64,000 nt of DNA from Arcobacter siniprincipis (GCF_048571125.1 NZ_CP182343.1:2294001-2358000); one strand, 5' to 3'; counted from the first letter of the stretch, positions 1 to 9,954 are shown. The notes: a model not told the origin generated them from the letters alone. Made by a program: numbers and translations.

Positions 1-3000
1 GCTGCACCATAAAGACTTAAATTCATTCCTTTTGATAATAATGCTCCAAAAGATTGTCCTGCTATTCCATTTAACTCAAAATTTATAGAGTTATCGGGTA
101 GACCTTTATCTCCATAATATTTTGCAATTTCACCAGAAATTAAAGTACCAAATGATCTATTTAAGTTACAAATAGTCTCTTTAACCTTAATTGGCATTTT
201 AGGGTTTTCTATTGTTCTATGAACTTTTTTTAATAATGCTTTTTCAAACTCATTTTTATCATATGGTTCATTTCTCAACTTTTGACAGGTATCAATTCCA
301 TCTATTCTTCTTAATACATTTTGGAAATCAAATTTTTGGGCAAACTCATCATCAATTACTTTTAATAAGTCACTTCTTCCAACAATCTCTTCGATAGTTT
401 TGTATCCCAACGATGCAAGTATCTTTCTAACATCTTCACCAATAAATGTAAAGTAAGAGATAAGTCTATCAACTGTACCCGTAAAAAATTCTCTTAAATC
501 TTCATCTTGAGTAGCAACTCCAACAGAACATTTATTTGTATGACAAATTCTTAAAATCTTACAACCTAAAAGTGTAAGTGCAGCTGTTCCAAAGGCATAA
601 GATTCAGCACCAAGCATTGCAGCTTTTACAACATCAAGTCCTGTTTTTAAGCCACCATCAGTTTGTACATGTACAAATTCTCTTAAATGATTTGCTTTTA
701 AGGCATTGTGAGCTTCTGAAAGACCCATTTCCCAAGGATTACCTGTGTGCTTAATAGATGTTAAAGGAGCAGCTCCTGTACCACCATCTGCACCTGAGAT
801 AACAATTCTATCAGCATATGCTTTTGCAACACCTGCTGCAATTGTTCCAACACCAATAGTTGATACTAACTTAACTGTGATTTTTGCTTCTGGATTGATT
901 TGTTTTAAATCAAAAATTAATTGAGCTAAATCTTCAATAGAATAAATATCATGATGTGGTGGTGGAGAAATAAGTGTAACACCCTCAACCGTATGTCTTA
1001 AACTTGCAATCAGGGGAGTAACTTTGTGACCAGGTAACTGTCCACCTTCACCTGGTTTTGCTCCTTGTGCAACTTTGATTTGAATCTCTTGGGCACTTCT
1101 TAGATAACCTGGTGTTACACCAAATCTTCCAGAAGCAACTTGTTTGATTTTAGAGTTTTTGATTGTTCCAAATCTTTTTTGGTCTTCACCACCCTCACCT
1201 GAGTTACTCATACCACCAATAGTATTCATAGCTGTTGCCATTGCTTCGTGAGCTTCAGGAGAAATAGAACCCAAAGACATAGCAGCTGTTGCAAATCTTT
1301 TGAAAATATCTTCTAAAGATTCAACTTCACTAATATCAATTGCTTTTCTATCTGAATTAAATTCAAAAAAATCTCTAATGAATTTTTTATCTCTTGTTTC
1401 TACAAGAGTTCTTAAAGTGTCAAAATCTGTAATATCTTCTTTATCTTTTGCTTTTTTATTATGCATAGCATTTGTAGTTGCTGGACCATAATCATGATAT
1501 TCACCACCATTAATATACTTATAAAATCCACCTAGATTTAATGGGAACATATAAGTATCATCACAGTATGCATTAAAATGAATTTTTTCAATTCTTTCTT
1601 CAATATCGGCATAACCTAAACCTGCTAAATCAGAATGACTCCCATGAAAACAATCATTAATAATCTCATCACTTAGTCCAATTACATCAAATAGCGTTGA
1701 GTTTCTATATGAAGCTACTGTACAAATACCCATTTTAGACATGATTTTTAGTAATCCAGCATTTATTGATTTTAGAGTATTTTTAAGTAAAGCTTGCATT
1801 TCATATTTTGAAATTTCATTTCTACTAAATAACGAAACAACTGAACCGTACATCATATATGGGTAAATAGCTGTAACACCATAAGCTAAAAGAACAGCTG
1901 CCATATGAGGATCATAAACTTCACCAGTTACTGCTACTAATGATACTTGATGTCTAATACCAACTTCTAAAAGTTTTTTATTTAAGTATCCCACAACCAT
2001 AGCAGCAGGCATAATTTTATTGTCTTTAGAACCTTTTCTATCATCTAAAATTATTACTGTTATATTATCTTCGTTAACTGATTTAATAACTTTTTGTGAT
2101 AAAGCTTCTAATGAGGCTTTTAAATCAGTTTTAAAAGTAGTTGAGAAAACTTTATTTTTATATTGTGAATTATATCTTGGATTTGTACTATCTCCAAAAG
2201 ATCTTAATACATCATATTTTTCTTTCATTAAAATAGGACTTACAACTTTTAATCTTTTTGCGTACTCAGGTTTTTCATCTAAGATGTTATAAATAGGTCC
2301 AAATCCTGTTTCTAATGACATCACAACTTTTTCTCTATATGGGTCAATTGGAGGGTTTGTAACTTGTGCAAATTTTTGTCTAAAATAATCCGTGAAATTT
2401 CTATTTACCTTTGAAAAACATGCCATTGGCGTATCATCACCCATAGATCCAACTGGTTCTTTACCCTCTTTTGCCATAGGTTCAAGAACTTGGTCTAATA
2501 CTTCATATGTAATATTAAAATATTTTTGTTTTGTCTCGATATCTTTAACTTTATAATCGCTAGTATCTAAAAAAGACTCATCAATATACTCTTGAAGATA
2601 TTCCATATCTTTTGTTAACCATTGTACATAATTTTGAGAAGATTTTAAATAATTATTTATGTCTTCTTCTTTTAGTATCTTCCCATGGTTAAGGTCTAAT
2701 CCAATCATTTGACCTGACTGTAATCTACCTCGTTCTAAAATATTGTTTTCATCAATTTCTAAAGTACCATATTCTGATGTAATATAAATCTTATGGTTTT
2801 TTGTAATTACATATTTTGCTGGTCTTAATCCATTTCTATCTATCAAACAACCAATATGTCTACCATCTGTTAAAGATATTGCAGCTGGACCATCCCAAGC
2901 TTCCATTGAAGTAGATCTGTATTCATAAAATGCTCTTAAATCAGAATCCATTTGTGGTGCATTTTGCCAAGGAGCAGGTACTAAACTTCTTGCAGCTTTG

Positions 3001-3893
3001 AAAAAATCTACTCCATTAGCAATCAAAAATTCGAACATATTATCTAAAGATGCGGAGTCAGATGATCCTGTTTGTAAAATAGGTAAGATTCTTTGTATTT
3101 CCTCATCACTAAATATTTCTGATTTTACTAATTCTGATTTTACTTCTACATTAAATCTATTTGCTTCTACAGAGTTAATTTCACCATTATGAGCTATTGC
3201 TCTAAAGGGTTGAGCTAACTTCCATTTTGGAAGAGTATTTGTTGAAAATCGTTGATGAAATAAGGCAAATGAAATTTGAAAATCTTCATCTCTTAAATCA
3301 ATATAAAAATGCTTAATATGAGTAGGCATAATAAGCCCTTTATAAGCAATTACTTTTGATGAAAATGTTGGAATATAAAAATCTTTATTATCTTTTAATT
3401 TATGTTCACACTCTTTTCTAGTAAGGTATAACATTGCCTCAAATCTTTTTGATGACATTAAACTATTTGGTCTAACAAATACTTGTACAATATTTGGTAA
3501 ACTTAATAAAGCTTGTTCTCCAAGGGCTTCAGTATCAACAGGAACTTTTCTAGTCAATAATACTTTTAAATCATTTTTTTCACAAAATTCTATAAATGTT
3601 TCTAATTCTGAATCTTCACTTGTAAATATCATAGCTACAGCATATGTTTCAGGTAAATCTATTCCTTCGTGAAAGGCAATTTTTCTCATAAATTTGTCAG
3701 GCATTGATAATAATAAACCAGATCCATCTCCAGTTTTACCATCAGCTGCCACTGCACCTCTGTGCATCATTCGCTCTAGTGAATGAATAGCATCTTCTAA
3801 GTTACTATGACTTGGTCTTTTTTTTAAATCCGCTAATAGACCAAAACCACAGTTATCTTTAAAAGATGTAAGTAAATCTAAATTACAACCCAT
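1..3893 (-). CDS. gltB: Glutamate synthase, large subunit (5' part; runs off the window)
   Basis: Makes glutamate from glutamine and 2-oxoglutarate in ammonia assimilation, in the cytoplasm. About 1297 codons are present; the usual length is near 1480-1500, so roughly the last 180 residues, the C-terminal beta-helix region, lie outside the window. The start ATG at 3893 follows AGGACAG. The N-terminus reads MGCNLDLLTSFKDNCGFG; Cys15 in NCGFG matches the amidotransferase nucleophile exposed after propeptide removal. The glutamine amidotransferase domain is followed by the central and FMN-binding synthase domains, and the CX5CX4C 3Fe-4S cluster motif (CKILRICHTNKC, followed by VGVATQDE) is read from about 570 down to 505. 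The partner gltD is not visible and may lie to the left. Confident by family motifs. Confidence 0.96.
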   Translation of the reverse strand, partial: MGCNLDLLTSFKDNCGFGLLADLKKRPSHSNLEDAIHSLERMMHRGAVAADGKTGDGSGLLLSMPDKFMRKIAFHEGIDLPETYAVAMIFTSEDSELETFIEFCEKNDLKVLLTRKVPVDTEALGEQALLSLPNIVQVFVRPNSLMSSKRFEAMLYLTRKECEHKLKDNKDFYIPTFSSKVIAYKGLIMPTHIKHFYIDLRDEDFQISFALFHQRFSTNTLPKWKLAQPFRAIAHNGEINSVEANRFNVEVKSELVKSEIFSDEEIQRILPILQTGSSDSASLDNMFEFLIANGVDFFKAARSLVPAPWQNAPQMDSDLRAFYEYRSTSMEAWDGPAAISLTDGRHIGCLIDRNGLRPAKYVITKNHKIYITSEYGTLEIDENNILERGRLQSGQMIGLDLNHGKILKEEDINNYLKSSQNYVQWLTKDMEYLQEYIDESFLDTSDYKVKDIETKQKYFNITYEVLDQVLEPMAKEGKEPVGSMGDDTPMACFSKVNRNFTDYFRQKFAQVTNPPIDPYREKVVMSLETGFGPIYNILDEKPEYAKRLKVVSPILMKEKYDVLRSFGDSTNPRYNSQYKNKVFSTTFKTDLKASLEALSQKVIKSVNEDNITVIILDDRKGSKDNKIMPAAMVVGYLNKKLLEVGIRHQVSLVAVTGEVYDPHMAAVLLAYGVTAIYPYMMYGSVVSLFSRNEISKYEMQALLKNTLKSINAGLLKIMSKMGICTVASYRNSTLFDVIGLSDEIINDCFHGSHSDLAGLGYADIEERIEKIHFNAYCDDTYMFPLNLGGFYKYINGGEYHDYGPATTNAMHNKKAKDKEDITDFDTLRTLVETRDKKFIRDFFEFNSDRKAIDISEVESLEDIFKRFATAAMSLGSISPEAHEAMATAMNTIGGMSNSGEGGEDQKRFGTIKNSKIKQVASGRFGVTPGYLRSAQEIQIKVAQGAKPGEGGQLPGHKVTPLIASLRHTVEGVTLISPPPHHDIYSIEDLAQLIFDLKQINPEAKITVKLVSTIGVGTIAAGVAKAYADRIVISGADGGTGAAPLTSIKHTGNPWEMGLSEAHNALKANHLREFVHVQTDGGLKTGLDVVKAAMLGAESYAFGTAALTLLGCKILRICHTNKCSVGVATQDEDLREFFTGTVDRLISYFTFIGEDVRKILASLGYKTIEEIVGRSDLLKVIDDEFAQKFDFQNVLRRIDGIDTCQKLRNEPYDKNEFEKALLKKVHRTIENPKMPIKVKETICNLNRSFGTLISGEIAKYYGDKGLPDNSINFELNGIAGQSFGALLSKGMNLSLYGA

Positions 3894-4134
3894 TAACTGT
3901 CCTTTTAAAATTTTTTATTTATATTCCATAAAAGAGAGGGAGTATACCTTGTCTTTATTTAAAAAAGGGTTAATATATTAGCTTGTTTTTAGCACTACTT
4001 AAGGTAGTACGAATTAGATATTTGAAATTATTTATTACAATTACAAAAAAGCAAAATGCTATTTTAATGCTACGCAAGCTTAAAATTTCTTTAATTTTTG
4101 CATAAAAGTACATAACTTTGACATAATATTTAAT

Positions 4135-4140
4135 TATACT
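4135..4140 (+). promoter_or_regulatory. Probable -10 box of the TRAP operon
   Basis: TATACT lies 28 bases before the dctP start in the 275-base divergent gap between gltB and dctP. A TTGACA at 4118-4123 is too close (11 bases) to be its -35 partner; promoters of this phylum often lack a clear -35. No sigma-54 TGGCAC-N5-TTGCA type site was seen. The rest of the gap holds nothing I recognise. Confidence 0.4.
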
Positions 4141-4168
4141 TTTTTTAACACATAACTAAGGAGATAAA

Positions 4169-5194
4169 ATGATGAAAAGCAATGGAATCCTGTTTACAGG
4201 TAAAAAATTTGTAATGGGAGCAGTAGCAAGTGCTTTATTAATGACTTCAGGTATGGCAGCAGACTATACACTTAAATTTTCACATGTTGTAAGTGCAAAT
4301 ACACCAAAAGGAAAAGCGGCCGATTTTTTTGAAAAAAGATTAGAAGAACTTTCTGGTGGTAAAATTGATGTTCAAGTTTATCCTTCTTCTCAACTTTACA
4401 ATGATAGTGCTGTTCTTAAAGCCTTAACTTTAGACTCTGTTCAAATGGCAGCACCATCTTTTTCTAAGTTTGGTAAAATTGTTCCTCAACTAGCACTATT
4501 TGATTTACCATTTTTATTTAATGACATTGATCAATTACATAGAGTTCAAGATGGACCAGTTGGTGAAAAATTAAAAGGATTAGTAACTGCAAAAGGTTTC
4601 GTAGCTTTAAACTTTTGGGATAATGGATTCAAACAATTATCTTCATCTGAAAAACCACTTATTATGCCAAAAGATGCAGAAGGTCAAAAATTTAGAATCA
4701 TGTCTTCTAAAGTTTTAGAAGCACAATTTAAAGCAGTTGGTGCAAATCCACAAATGATGCCTTTCTCTGAAGTTTATTCTGGTTTACAACAAGGTGTTAT
4801 TGATGGTGCTGAAAATCCATTTTCAAACATTTGGACTAAAAAATTCCATGAAGTACAAAAATATCTAACTGTTTCAAACCATGGGTACCTAGGTTATTTA
4901 GTTGTAATGTCTAAAAAATTCTGGAAATCATTACCTGAAGATTTACAAAAAAATGTTGTTCAAGCAATGAATGAAGCTACGCAAAAAGAAAGAGAGTATG
5001 CTCAAGAATTAAATGATTCTCAATTTGAAAAAATTAAAGAATATGCAAAAACAACTGGAAAACTTGAAATTTATGAATTAACTCCTGAACAAAGAGCTGC
5101 TTGGAAAAAAGCTGTTAGTAAAATCTACCCTGAATTTTATGATAAAAATTTAATTGGTAAAGATTTAATTGAAGGTGCTCTTAACACTAAATAA
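4169..5194 (+). CDS. dctP: TRAP transporter solute-binding protein, exported (DctP family)
   Basis: Periplasmic binding protein of a tripartite ATP-independent transporter; the family binds C4-dicarboxylates and other carboxylates. A signal peptide covers about residues 1-30 (basic start, then a hydrophobic stretch ending SGMA before ADYTLKF). Arg176 in KFRIMSS fits the conserved carboxylate-binding Arg, and QQGVIDGAENP (207-217) is the DctP signature. The start ATG follows AAGGAG; a second ATG is directly behind it. Length of 341 residues is normal. It heads an operon with a second binding protein and the DctQ and DctM permeases. Mature part is nearly the same as the next gene. Substrate not determinable from sequence. 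Confidence 0.93.
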   Translation: MMKSNGILFTGKKFVMGAVASALLMTSGMAADYTLKFSHVVSANTPKGKAADFFEKRLEELSGGKIDVQVYPSSQLYNDSAVLKALTLDSVQMAAPSFSKFGKIVPQLALFDLPFLFNDIDQLHRVQDGPVGEKLKGLVTAKGFVALNFWDNGFKQLSSSEKPLIMPKDAEGQKFRIMSSKVLEAQFKAVGANPQMMPFSEVYSGLQQGVIDGAENPFSNIWTKKFHEVQKYLTVSNHGYLGYLVVMSKKFWKSLPEDLQKNVVQAMNEATQKEREYAQELNDSQFEKIKEYAKTTGKLEIYELTPEQRAAWKKAVSKIYPEFYDKNLIGKDLIEGALNTK

Positions 5195-5213
5195 TTTTTA
5201 TCTTCAACACTTT

Positions 5214-5240
5214 TATATCGTCGGTTTTACCGATGATATA
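5214..5240 (+). other. Intercistronic hairpin between the two dctP genes
   Basis: Arms tatatcgtcggt (5214-5225) and accgatgatata (5229-5240) pair over 12 positions with one G-U and a 3-base loop. No T-run follows, so it is more likely an RNA-stabilising or partial-termination hairpin that would raise the first binding protein over the downstream genes than a strong terminator. A TATAAT at 5322-5327 could start a second transcript at the lipoprotein gene. Confidence 0.6.
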
Positions 5241-5354
5241 GACACCTCAAAATTCAAAATAATATTCAAAAAATTTATAAATTTATACACGAAAAGACAT
5301 AAGATATACATAATATTTTATTATAATTAATGATAATCACAAAAGGAGAAATAT

Positions 5355-6410
5355 ATGAAAATCACTATAAAAAGTTTAATAATTAGTGCAACTCTTGGTT
5401 CACTATTATTTACTGGTTGTGGAGATACAAAAGTAGAAGATAAAAAGCCTTCTTCAAAAACTGAAAATGCTGGACCTGAATATACACTTAAATTTTCACA
5501 TGTTGTAAGTGCGAATACACCAAAAGGAAAAGCGGCCGATTTTTTTGAAAAAAGACTAGAAGAGCTTTCTGGTGGTAAAATTGATGTTCAAGTTTATCCC
5601 TCTTCTCAACTTTATAAAGATAATGCAGTTCTAAAAGCTTTAACTTTAAATTCTGTTCAAATGGCAGCACCATCTTTTTCTAAGTTTGGTAAAATTGTTC
5701 CTCAACTAGCACTATTTGATTTACCATTTTTATTTAATGATATTGACCAATTACATAGAGTTCAAGACGGAAGTGTAGGTCAAAAATTAAAACAAATGAT
5801 TGATGATAAAGGCTACATTGCATTAAACTTTTGGGATAATGGATTTAAACAATTTTCTTCATCAAAAGTACCAATAATCATGCCAAAAGATGCAGAAGGT
5901 CAAAAATTTAGAATCATGTCTTCTAAAGTTTTAGAAGCACAATTTAAAGCAGTTGGTGCAAATCCACAAATGATGCCTTTCTCTGAAGTTTATTCTGGTT
6001 TACAACAAGGTGTTATTGATGGTGCTGAAAATCCATTTTCAAACATTTGGACTAAAAAATTCCATGAAGTACAAAAATATCTAACTGTTTCAAATCATGG
6101 GTACCTAGGTTATTTAGTTGTAATGTCTAAAAAGTTCTGGGAATCATTACCTGAAGATTTACAAAAAAATGTTGTTCAAGCTATGAATGAGGCTACAATT
6201 AAAGAAAGAGAATATGCTCAAGAATTAAATAATTCTCAATTTGAAAAAATTAAAGAGTATGCAAAAACGACTGGAAAACTTGAAATATTCGAATTAAGTC
6301 CTGAACAAAGAGCTGCTTGGAAAGAAGCTGTTAGTAAAATCTACCCTGAATTTTATGATAAAGATTTAATAGGTGAAGATTTAATTAATGATGCTCTTAA
6401 TACAAAATAA
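5355..6410 (+). CDS. TRAP transporter solute-binding protein, lipoprotein paralogue (DctP family)
   Basis: Second DctP-family binding protein in the operon, about 90% identical to the first in its mature part. Its N-terminus is different: a lipoprotein signal with lipobox LFTGC (Cys22), then a charged linker (about 23-42) before EYTLKFSHVV. It is therefore expected to be membrane-tethered while the first copy is free in the periplasm. Start ATG follows AAGGAG. A stretch at 5880-6094 is identical base for base with 4664-4878, which points to recent gene conversion. The copies differ most at about residues 138-170 (QMIDDKGYIAL against LVTAKGFVAL). It is 12 bases before dctQ. Confidence 0.92.
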   Translation: MKITIKSLIISATLGSLLFTGCGDTKVEDKKPSSKTENAGPEYTLKFSHVVSANTPKGKAADFFEKRLEELSGGKIDVQVYPSSQLYKDNAVLKALTLNSVQMAAPSFSKFGKIVPQLALFDLPFLFNDIDQLHRVQDGSVGQKLKQMIDDKGYIALNFWDNGFKQFSSSKVPIIMPKDAEGQKFRIMSSKVLEAQFKAVGANPQMMPFSEVYSGLQQGVIDGAENPFSNIWTKKFHEVQKYLTVSNHGYLGYLVVMSKKFWESLPEDLQKNVVQAMNEATIKEREYAQELNNSQFEKIKEYAKTTGKLEIFELSPEQRAAWKEAVSKIYPEFYDKDLIGEDLINDALNTK

Positions 6411-6422
6411 AATGGAGATATT

Positions 6423-7049
6423 ATGATAATAAGACTTCTAAGTAAAGCAATAGGTCACATTAACCAAAAAATAGCTGTATTTGGTATGATTATTGGAGTT
6501 TCTATTGCATTTGTTAATGTTGTAGCAAGATATGTTTTTGATGCATCATTAACTTGGGCAACAGAATTAAGTGTCGATTTATTATTATGGAGTGCTTTTT
6601 TTGGAGCAGCTTATTGCTTTAAAAAAGATGCACATATTGCAGTTACTATTCTTTTAGATAGTATGCCTTCAAAAGTTGCAAAAGGAATGCTACTTATTTC
6701 TCATCTAGTTACATTAGTATTTTTAATTGCTGTTTCTTATTATGGACTTCAATACATAACTCAAGTAGTTTATCCTTTAGATGAAAGATCAATTGATTTA
6801 TGGAATCTTCCTATGTGGATAGTTTATTTAGTTATTCCAGTTTCATTTCTTTTTGGAGCTTTTAGAGTTGCAGAAAGAATTCACGCAATTTTATCAACAA
6901 ATCATGAAAATATATTAAAAGAGAGTGAAGCTGAACAAGTTTTAGCAGGTATGGGAATGGGTGCTAAAGAGCATAAAGATAATGAAAATGTTAAACATCT
7001 AAATGAGATGGTTAAAGAAGTTGAAAAGAAAACAGGAGGAATGCTATGA
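6423..7049 (+). CDS. dctQ: TRAP transporter small permease subunit (DctQ family)
   Basis: Four-helix membrane subunit that pairs with DctM. Hydrophobic segments lie at about residues 18-35, 45-65, 85-105 and 130-150; LTWATELSVDLLLWSAFFGA is the typical DctQ motif. At 208 residues it carries an unusual charged, soluble C-terminal tail of about 55 residues (LSTNHENILKESEAEQ onward, rich in Glu and Lys), which is longer than in many homologues. Its stop overlaps the dctM start by ATGA, suggesting translational coupling. Start ATG preceded by GGAG. Confidence 0.92.
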   Translation: MIIRLLSKAIGHINQKIAVFGMIIGVSIAFVNVVARYVFDASLTWATELSVDLLLWSAFFGAAYCFKKDAHIAVTILLDSMPSKVAKGMLLISHLVTLVFLIAVSYYGLQYITQVVYPLDERSIDLWNLPMWIVYLVIPVSFLFGAFRVAERIHAILSTNHENILKESEAEQVLAGMGMGAKEHKDNENVKHLNEMVKEVEKKTGGML

Positions 7050-8329
7050 GTATAGCTGTATTATTTGGAATATTTTTCTTTTTAGTACTTATTGGAGCTC
7101 CAATTGCTATTTGTTTAGGGGCTGCTACATTTACTACAATGATGTTATTTACTCCAATATCACCTATTGAAGTTTCTTCAATGATGTTCGAGAAAGTTGA
7201 TCATTATTCACTTATGGCAATTCCAATGTTTATTCTAGCTGGTAACTTACTGAGTAAGGGAAGTGCCGCGCAGAGAATTATTGAATTTGCTAAGTCAATT
7301 GTAGGGCACTTACCAGGTGGATTACCTATTTCAGCTATTTTCGCATCTATAATTTTTGCTGCTGTTTCTGGTTCTTCTCCTGCAACTGTTGTTGCTATTG
7401 GTTCTATTATGTTTGGTGCTATTATGCAAGCTGGTTACCCTAAAAAGTATGCTGTTGGTACTATTGCAACTGCTGGAAGTTTAGGTATTTTAATTCCACC
7501 TTCAATTGTATTAATCGTATATGGTGTTACAGCTGAAGTTTCAATTGGAAGACTTTTTATGGCAGGTGTTGTTCCCGGTATTCTATTAGGAATCATGCTT
7601 ATGGTTGTTACATATATAGGAGCTGTTAGATTAGGATTTCAAAGAGAAGAACCTCAGCCTTTTAAAGTAAGACTTGCAAAAATGAAAGATGCATCATGGG
7701 GACTTATGACAATTGTTATTGTAATAGGTGGTATCTATGGTGGTATTTTTACTCCAACTGAAGCTGCTGCTGTTGCTGCTGTTTGGGCATTCTTTATTTC
7801 TGTATTTATTTATAAAGATATTAAATTATCTGAATTTTATACAACAACACTAGAATCAGCTAAAACAACTGCAATGATTATGTTTATTATTGCAAATGCA
7901 ATGTTATTTGCTCACTTCTTAACTATTGAGAATATTCCACAAATGATTACAAATGCATTAGTTGAAGCAAATGTTGATAAATATATGTTCTTACTTATGG
8001 TGAATGTTCTTTTAATTATCGCTGGGTCATTTATGGAACCTAGTGCAATTATTATGATTATGGTACCTTTATTACTTCCAGTTGCTGTTGCACTTGGAAT
8101 TGATCCTATTCACTTTGGTATTGTTATTACTATCAATATGGAGCTTGGAATGGTTTCTCCACCTGTTGGTTTAAACTTATTTGTTACATCAGGACTTACA
8201 GGAATGTCTATAAAAGATGTTATAGTTGCCACTTTACCTTGGACATTGACTATCTTTGTAGGACTAATGCTGGTTACTTATATACCAGAAATTGCCCTAT
8301 TCTTACCAAATTTGATGTATGGTGGATGA
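7046..8329 (+). CDS. dctM: TRAP transporter large permease subunit (DctM family)
   Basis: Membrane translocation subunit of the TRAP system, driven by an ion gradient (usually Na+). 427 residues, all helix-rich. Family motifs are visible: AIPMFILAGNLLSKG, ASIIFAAVSGSSPATVVAIGSIM, and ITINMELGMVSPPVGLNLFV near the end, the last two being the regions that contribute ion and substrate sites in this family. Start overlaps the dctQ stop by four bases. It is the last gene of the operon and is followed by a strong hairpin terminator. Confidence 0.95.
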   Translation: MSIAVLFGIFFFLVLIGAPIAICLGAATFTTMMLFTPISPIEVSSMMFEKVDHYSLMAIPMFILAGNLLSKGSAAQRIIEFAKSIVGHLPGGLPISAIFASIIFAAVSGSSPATVVAIGSIMFGAIMQAGYPKKYAVGTIATAGSLGILIPPSIVLIVYGVTAEVSIGRLFMAGVVPGILLGIMLMVVTYIGAVRLGFQREEPQPFKVRLAKMKDASWGLMTIVIVIGGIYGGIFTPTEAAAVAAVWAFFISVFIYKDIKLSEFYTTTLESAKTTAMIMFIIANAMLFAHFLTIENIPQMITNALVEANVDKYMFLLMVNVLLIIAGSFMEPSAIIMIMVPLLLPVAVALGIDPIHFGIVITINMELGMVSPPVGLNLFVTSGLTGMSIKDVIVATLPWTLTIFVGLMLVTYIPEIALFLPNLMYGG

Positions 8330-8347
8330 TAAATAATTCAATAAAAC

Positions 8348-8382
8348 AAAAAAGGGATAGAAACTTTTCTATCCCTTTTTTT
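8348..8382. terminator. Bidirectional intrinsic terminator after dctM
   Basis: A 15-bp stem (8348-8362 with 8367-8381) with core gggatag/ctatccc and a 4-base loop, flanked by A-run and T-run on both sides. It can end the TRAP operon on the plus strand and the sensor-kinase gene arriving on the minus strand. Confidence 0.9.
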
Positions 8383-8400
8383 ATGTGAATATTTTCTTAA

Positions 8401-9954
8401 TTATTTAGGAACAGTAATTACAAATTTTGCACCATTTTTTGTATTACGAACTCTTAGTTTACCTTTCATATTTTTGTCAATAATTATTTTTGACATATAT
8501 AGACCAATACCTGTTCCATCACTATCACTTTTAGTTGTAAAATAAGGTTCAAATATTTTACTTTTTGGATTAACTTTTACGCCACCACCATTATCTTCTA
8601 TATACAAAAGAACATAATCACCCTGTTCTTCAGCATAGATTTTAATAATTGGATTTTCAATATTATTTTGGATTAAAACATCTTTTGCATTTGAAATTAT
8701 ATTTAATAATACTTGTTCGTATTCGTTGAGAAATGTATTTAATTTTAAATCATCTCCTACATCGATTTGAACATTTATGTTATTATATTTCAAGGCTGAT
8801 GATATTATGGTCATAACTGAATTGATTGCATCTTTTAAATAAAACTCTTCTTTATCTTTTGTTGGCATAAAGAAATTTCTAAAGTCATCAATAGTATGAG
8901 ACATATAATCCAATACAACTTCTGCTTCTTTAGATTTTTTATCCATTGTTTCTTTATCTAATTTATCCATACCATGTTTAAATTTTATGTTCATAAATAT
9001 TGAAGAGAGTTCAGATAGTGGTTGTCTCCATTGGTGAGCAATATTTGATATCATTTCACCCAAAGCAATAAACTTAGATTTTTGCACAAGTAATTGTTCA
9101 TGCTCTCTATTTTTTTCTAACTCATCAGAAACTCTTTTTTCTAAAGTCTCATTCAACTCAATTAGTGCATCAGATTTTGCTTTCACTTTTTCCCTATACT
9201 CTTTAAAAAAGTCATCAATTCTTTCACTTAGAAGTATAGTTAAAACAATTCCTATAGATAAAAATAGTACAAATAATAATACAGTTTGTATTATTTGAGT
9301 TTTAACCCTACTTTTTAAATCTTCTTTTTTCTTAGCAATATCTTTTTCAATGTCATCGGTATAAACTCCAACAGCTATAACCCAATTCCAAGTTGGATAA
9401 AGTTTAAAATAGGTAATTTTTTGTCTTACTTGATCAGAAGAGAATTTTTTATATACATATTGGGTAAAAGATTCCCCTTTAACCTTTATATCATTTAAAA
9501 AATCTTGTCTAAATTTCTTTCCATTTGCATCTTCATAATTTGCTGAAATAACTGTTCCTACAATATCCAATCTATTTGGATTGACTAATAGTTTTGCAAA
9601 CTTATCACCCCCATTAAAATCCAAAATTTCATATACAAAAATATAATTACTTCTTTCCCTTTCAAAGGAAATATTATTTAAAAGTCTTATTGTCTCTTCT
9701 TTTAATTCTTCTTCTGTGCTACCGCTTTTCGTAGCATTGTAATTTATAATATCAATTACAACATTTATCTCTTTTTTTAGAAGAGCTTTTTGATGTGAAT
9801 AGTAATCATGAACAAACTTATTTAACTCCATATCAAAGTCAGCGTAAGTATTTTTTACATAAAAATATGATATAAGAGTTATCATAGTTGTCATAATAAC
9901 TATAAATATATATATGATTATTCTGGATATGTTTTTTTCGGTTACAAAACGCAA
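8401..9954 (-). CDS. Cache-domain sensor histidine kinase
   Basis: Membrane sensor kinase. Helix 1 at about residues 11-33, a periplasmic Cache-type sensor (about 34-220, ending YPTWNWVIAVGVYTDDIEKDI), helix 2 at about 221-243, a coiled linker, the phosphoacceptor box with His307 in IAHQWRQPL, then an ATPase domain with N box (NIISNAKDVL), G1 (EDNGGGV) and G2 (GTGIGLYMSK). The start is a TTG at 9954 with GGAG six bases upstream; no better ATG precedes it. It lies convergent to the TRAP operon and divergent from a response regulator 57 bases away, so it probably senses the TRAP substrate or a related acid. That partnership is inferred from position. Confidence 0.93.
   Translation of the reverse strand: MRFVTEKNISRIIIYIFIVIMTTMITLISYFYVKNTYADFDMELNKFVHDYYSHQKALLKKEINVVIDIINYNATKSGSTEEELKEETIRLLNNISFERERSNYIFVYEILDFNGGDKFAKLLVNPNRLDIVGTVISANYEDANGKKFRQDFLNDIKVKGESFTQYVYKKFSSDQVRQKITYFKLYPTWNWVIAVGVYTDDIEKDIAKKKEDLKSRVKTQIIQTVLLFVLFLSIGIVLTILLSERIDDFFKEYREKVKAKSDALIELNETLEKRVSDELEKNREHEQLLVQKSKFIALGEMISNIAHQWRQPLSELSSIFMNIKFKHGMDKLDKETMDKKSKEAEVVLDYMSHTIDDFRNFFMPTKDKEEFYLKDAINSVMTIISSALKYNNINVQIDVGDDLKLNTFLNEYEQVLLNIISNAKDVLIQNNIENPIIKIYAEEQGDYVLLYIEDNGGGVKVNPKSKIFEPYFTTKSDSDGTGIGLYMSKIIIDKNMKGKLRVRNTKNGAKFVITVPK

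Noticed and set aside
4664..4878. Identity with 5880-6094 as an assembly duplication
   Set aside because: The flanks and signal sequences of the two genes differ clearly, so both copies are real, though long reads would confirm it.
5326..5344. Fur-box-like sequence around atgataatca before the lipoprotein dctP
   Set aside because: Only about 13 of 19 positions match the consensus, which is expected often in such AT-rich DNA, and no iron gene is nearby.
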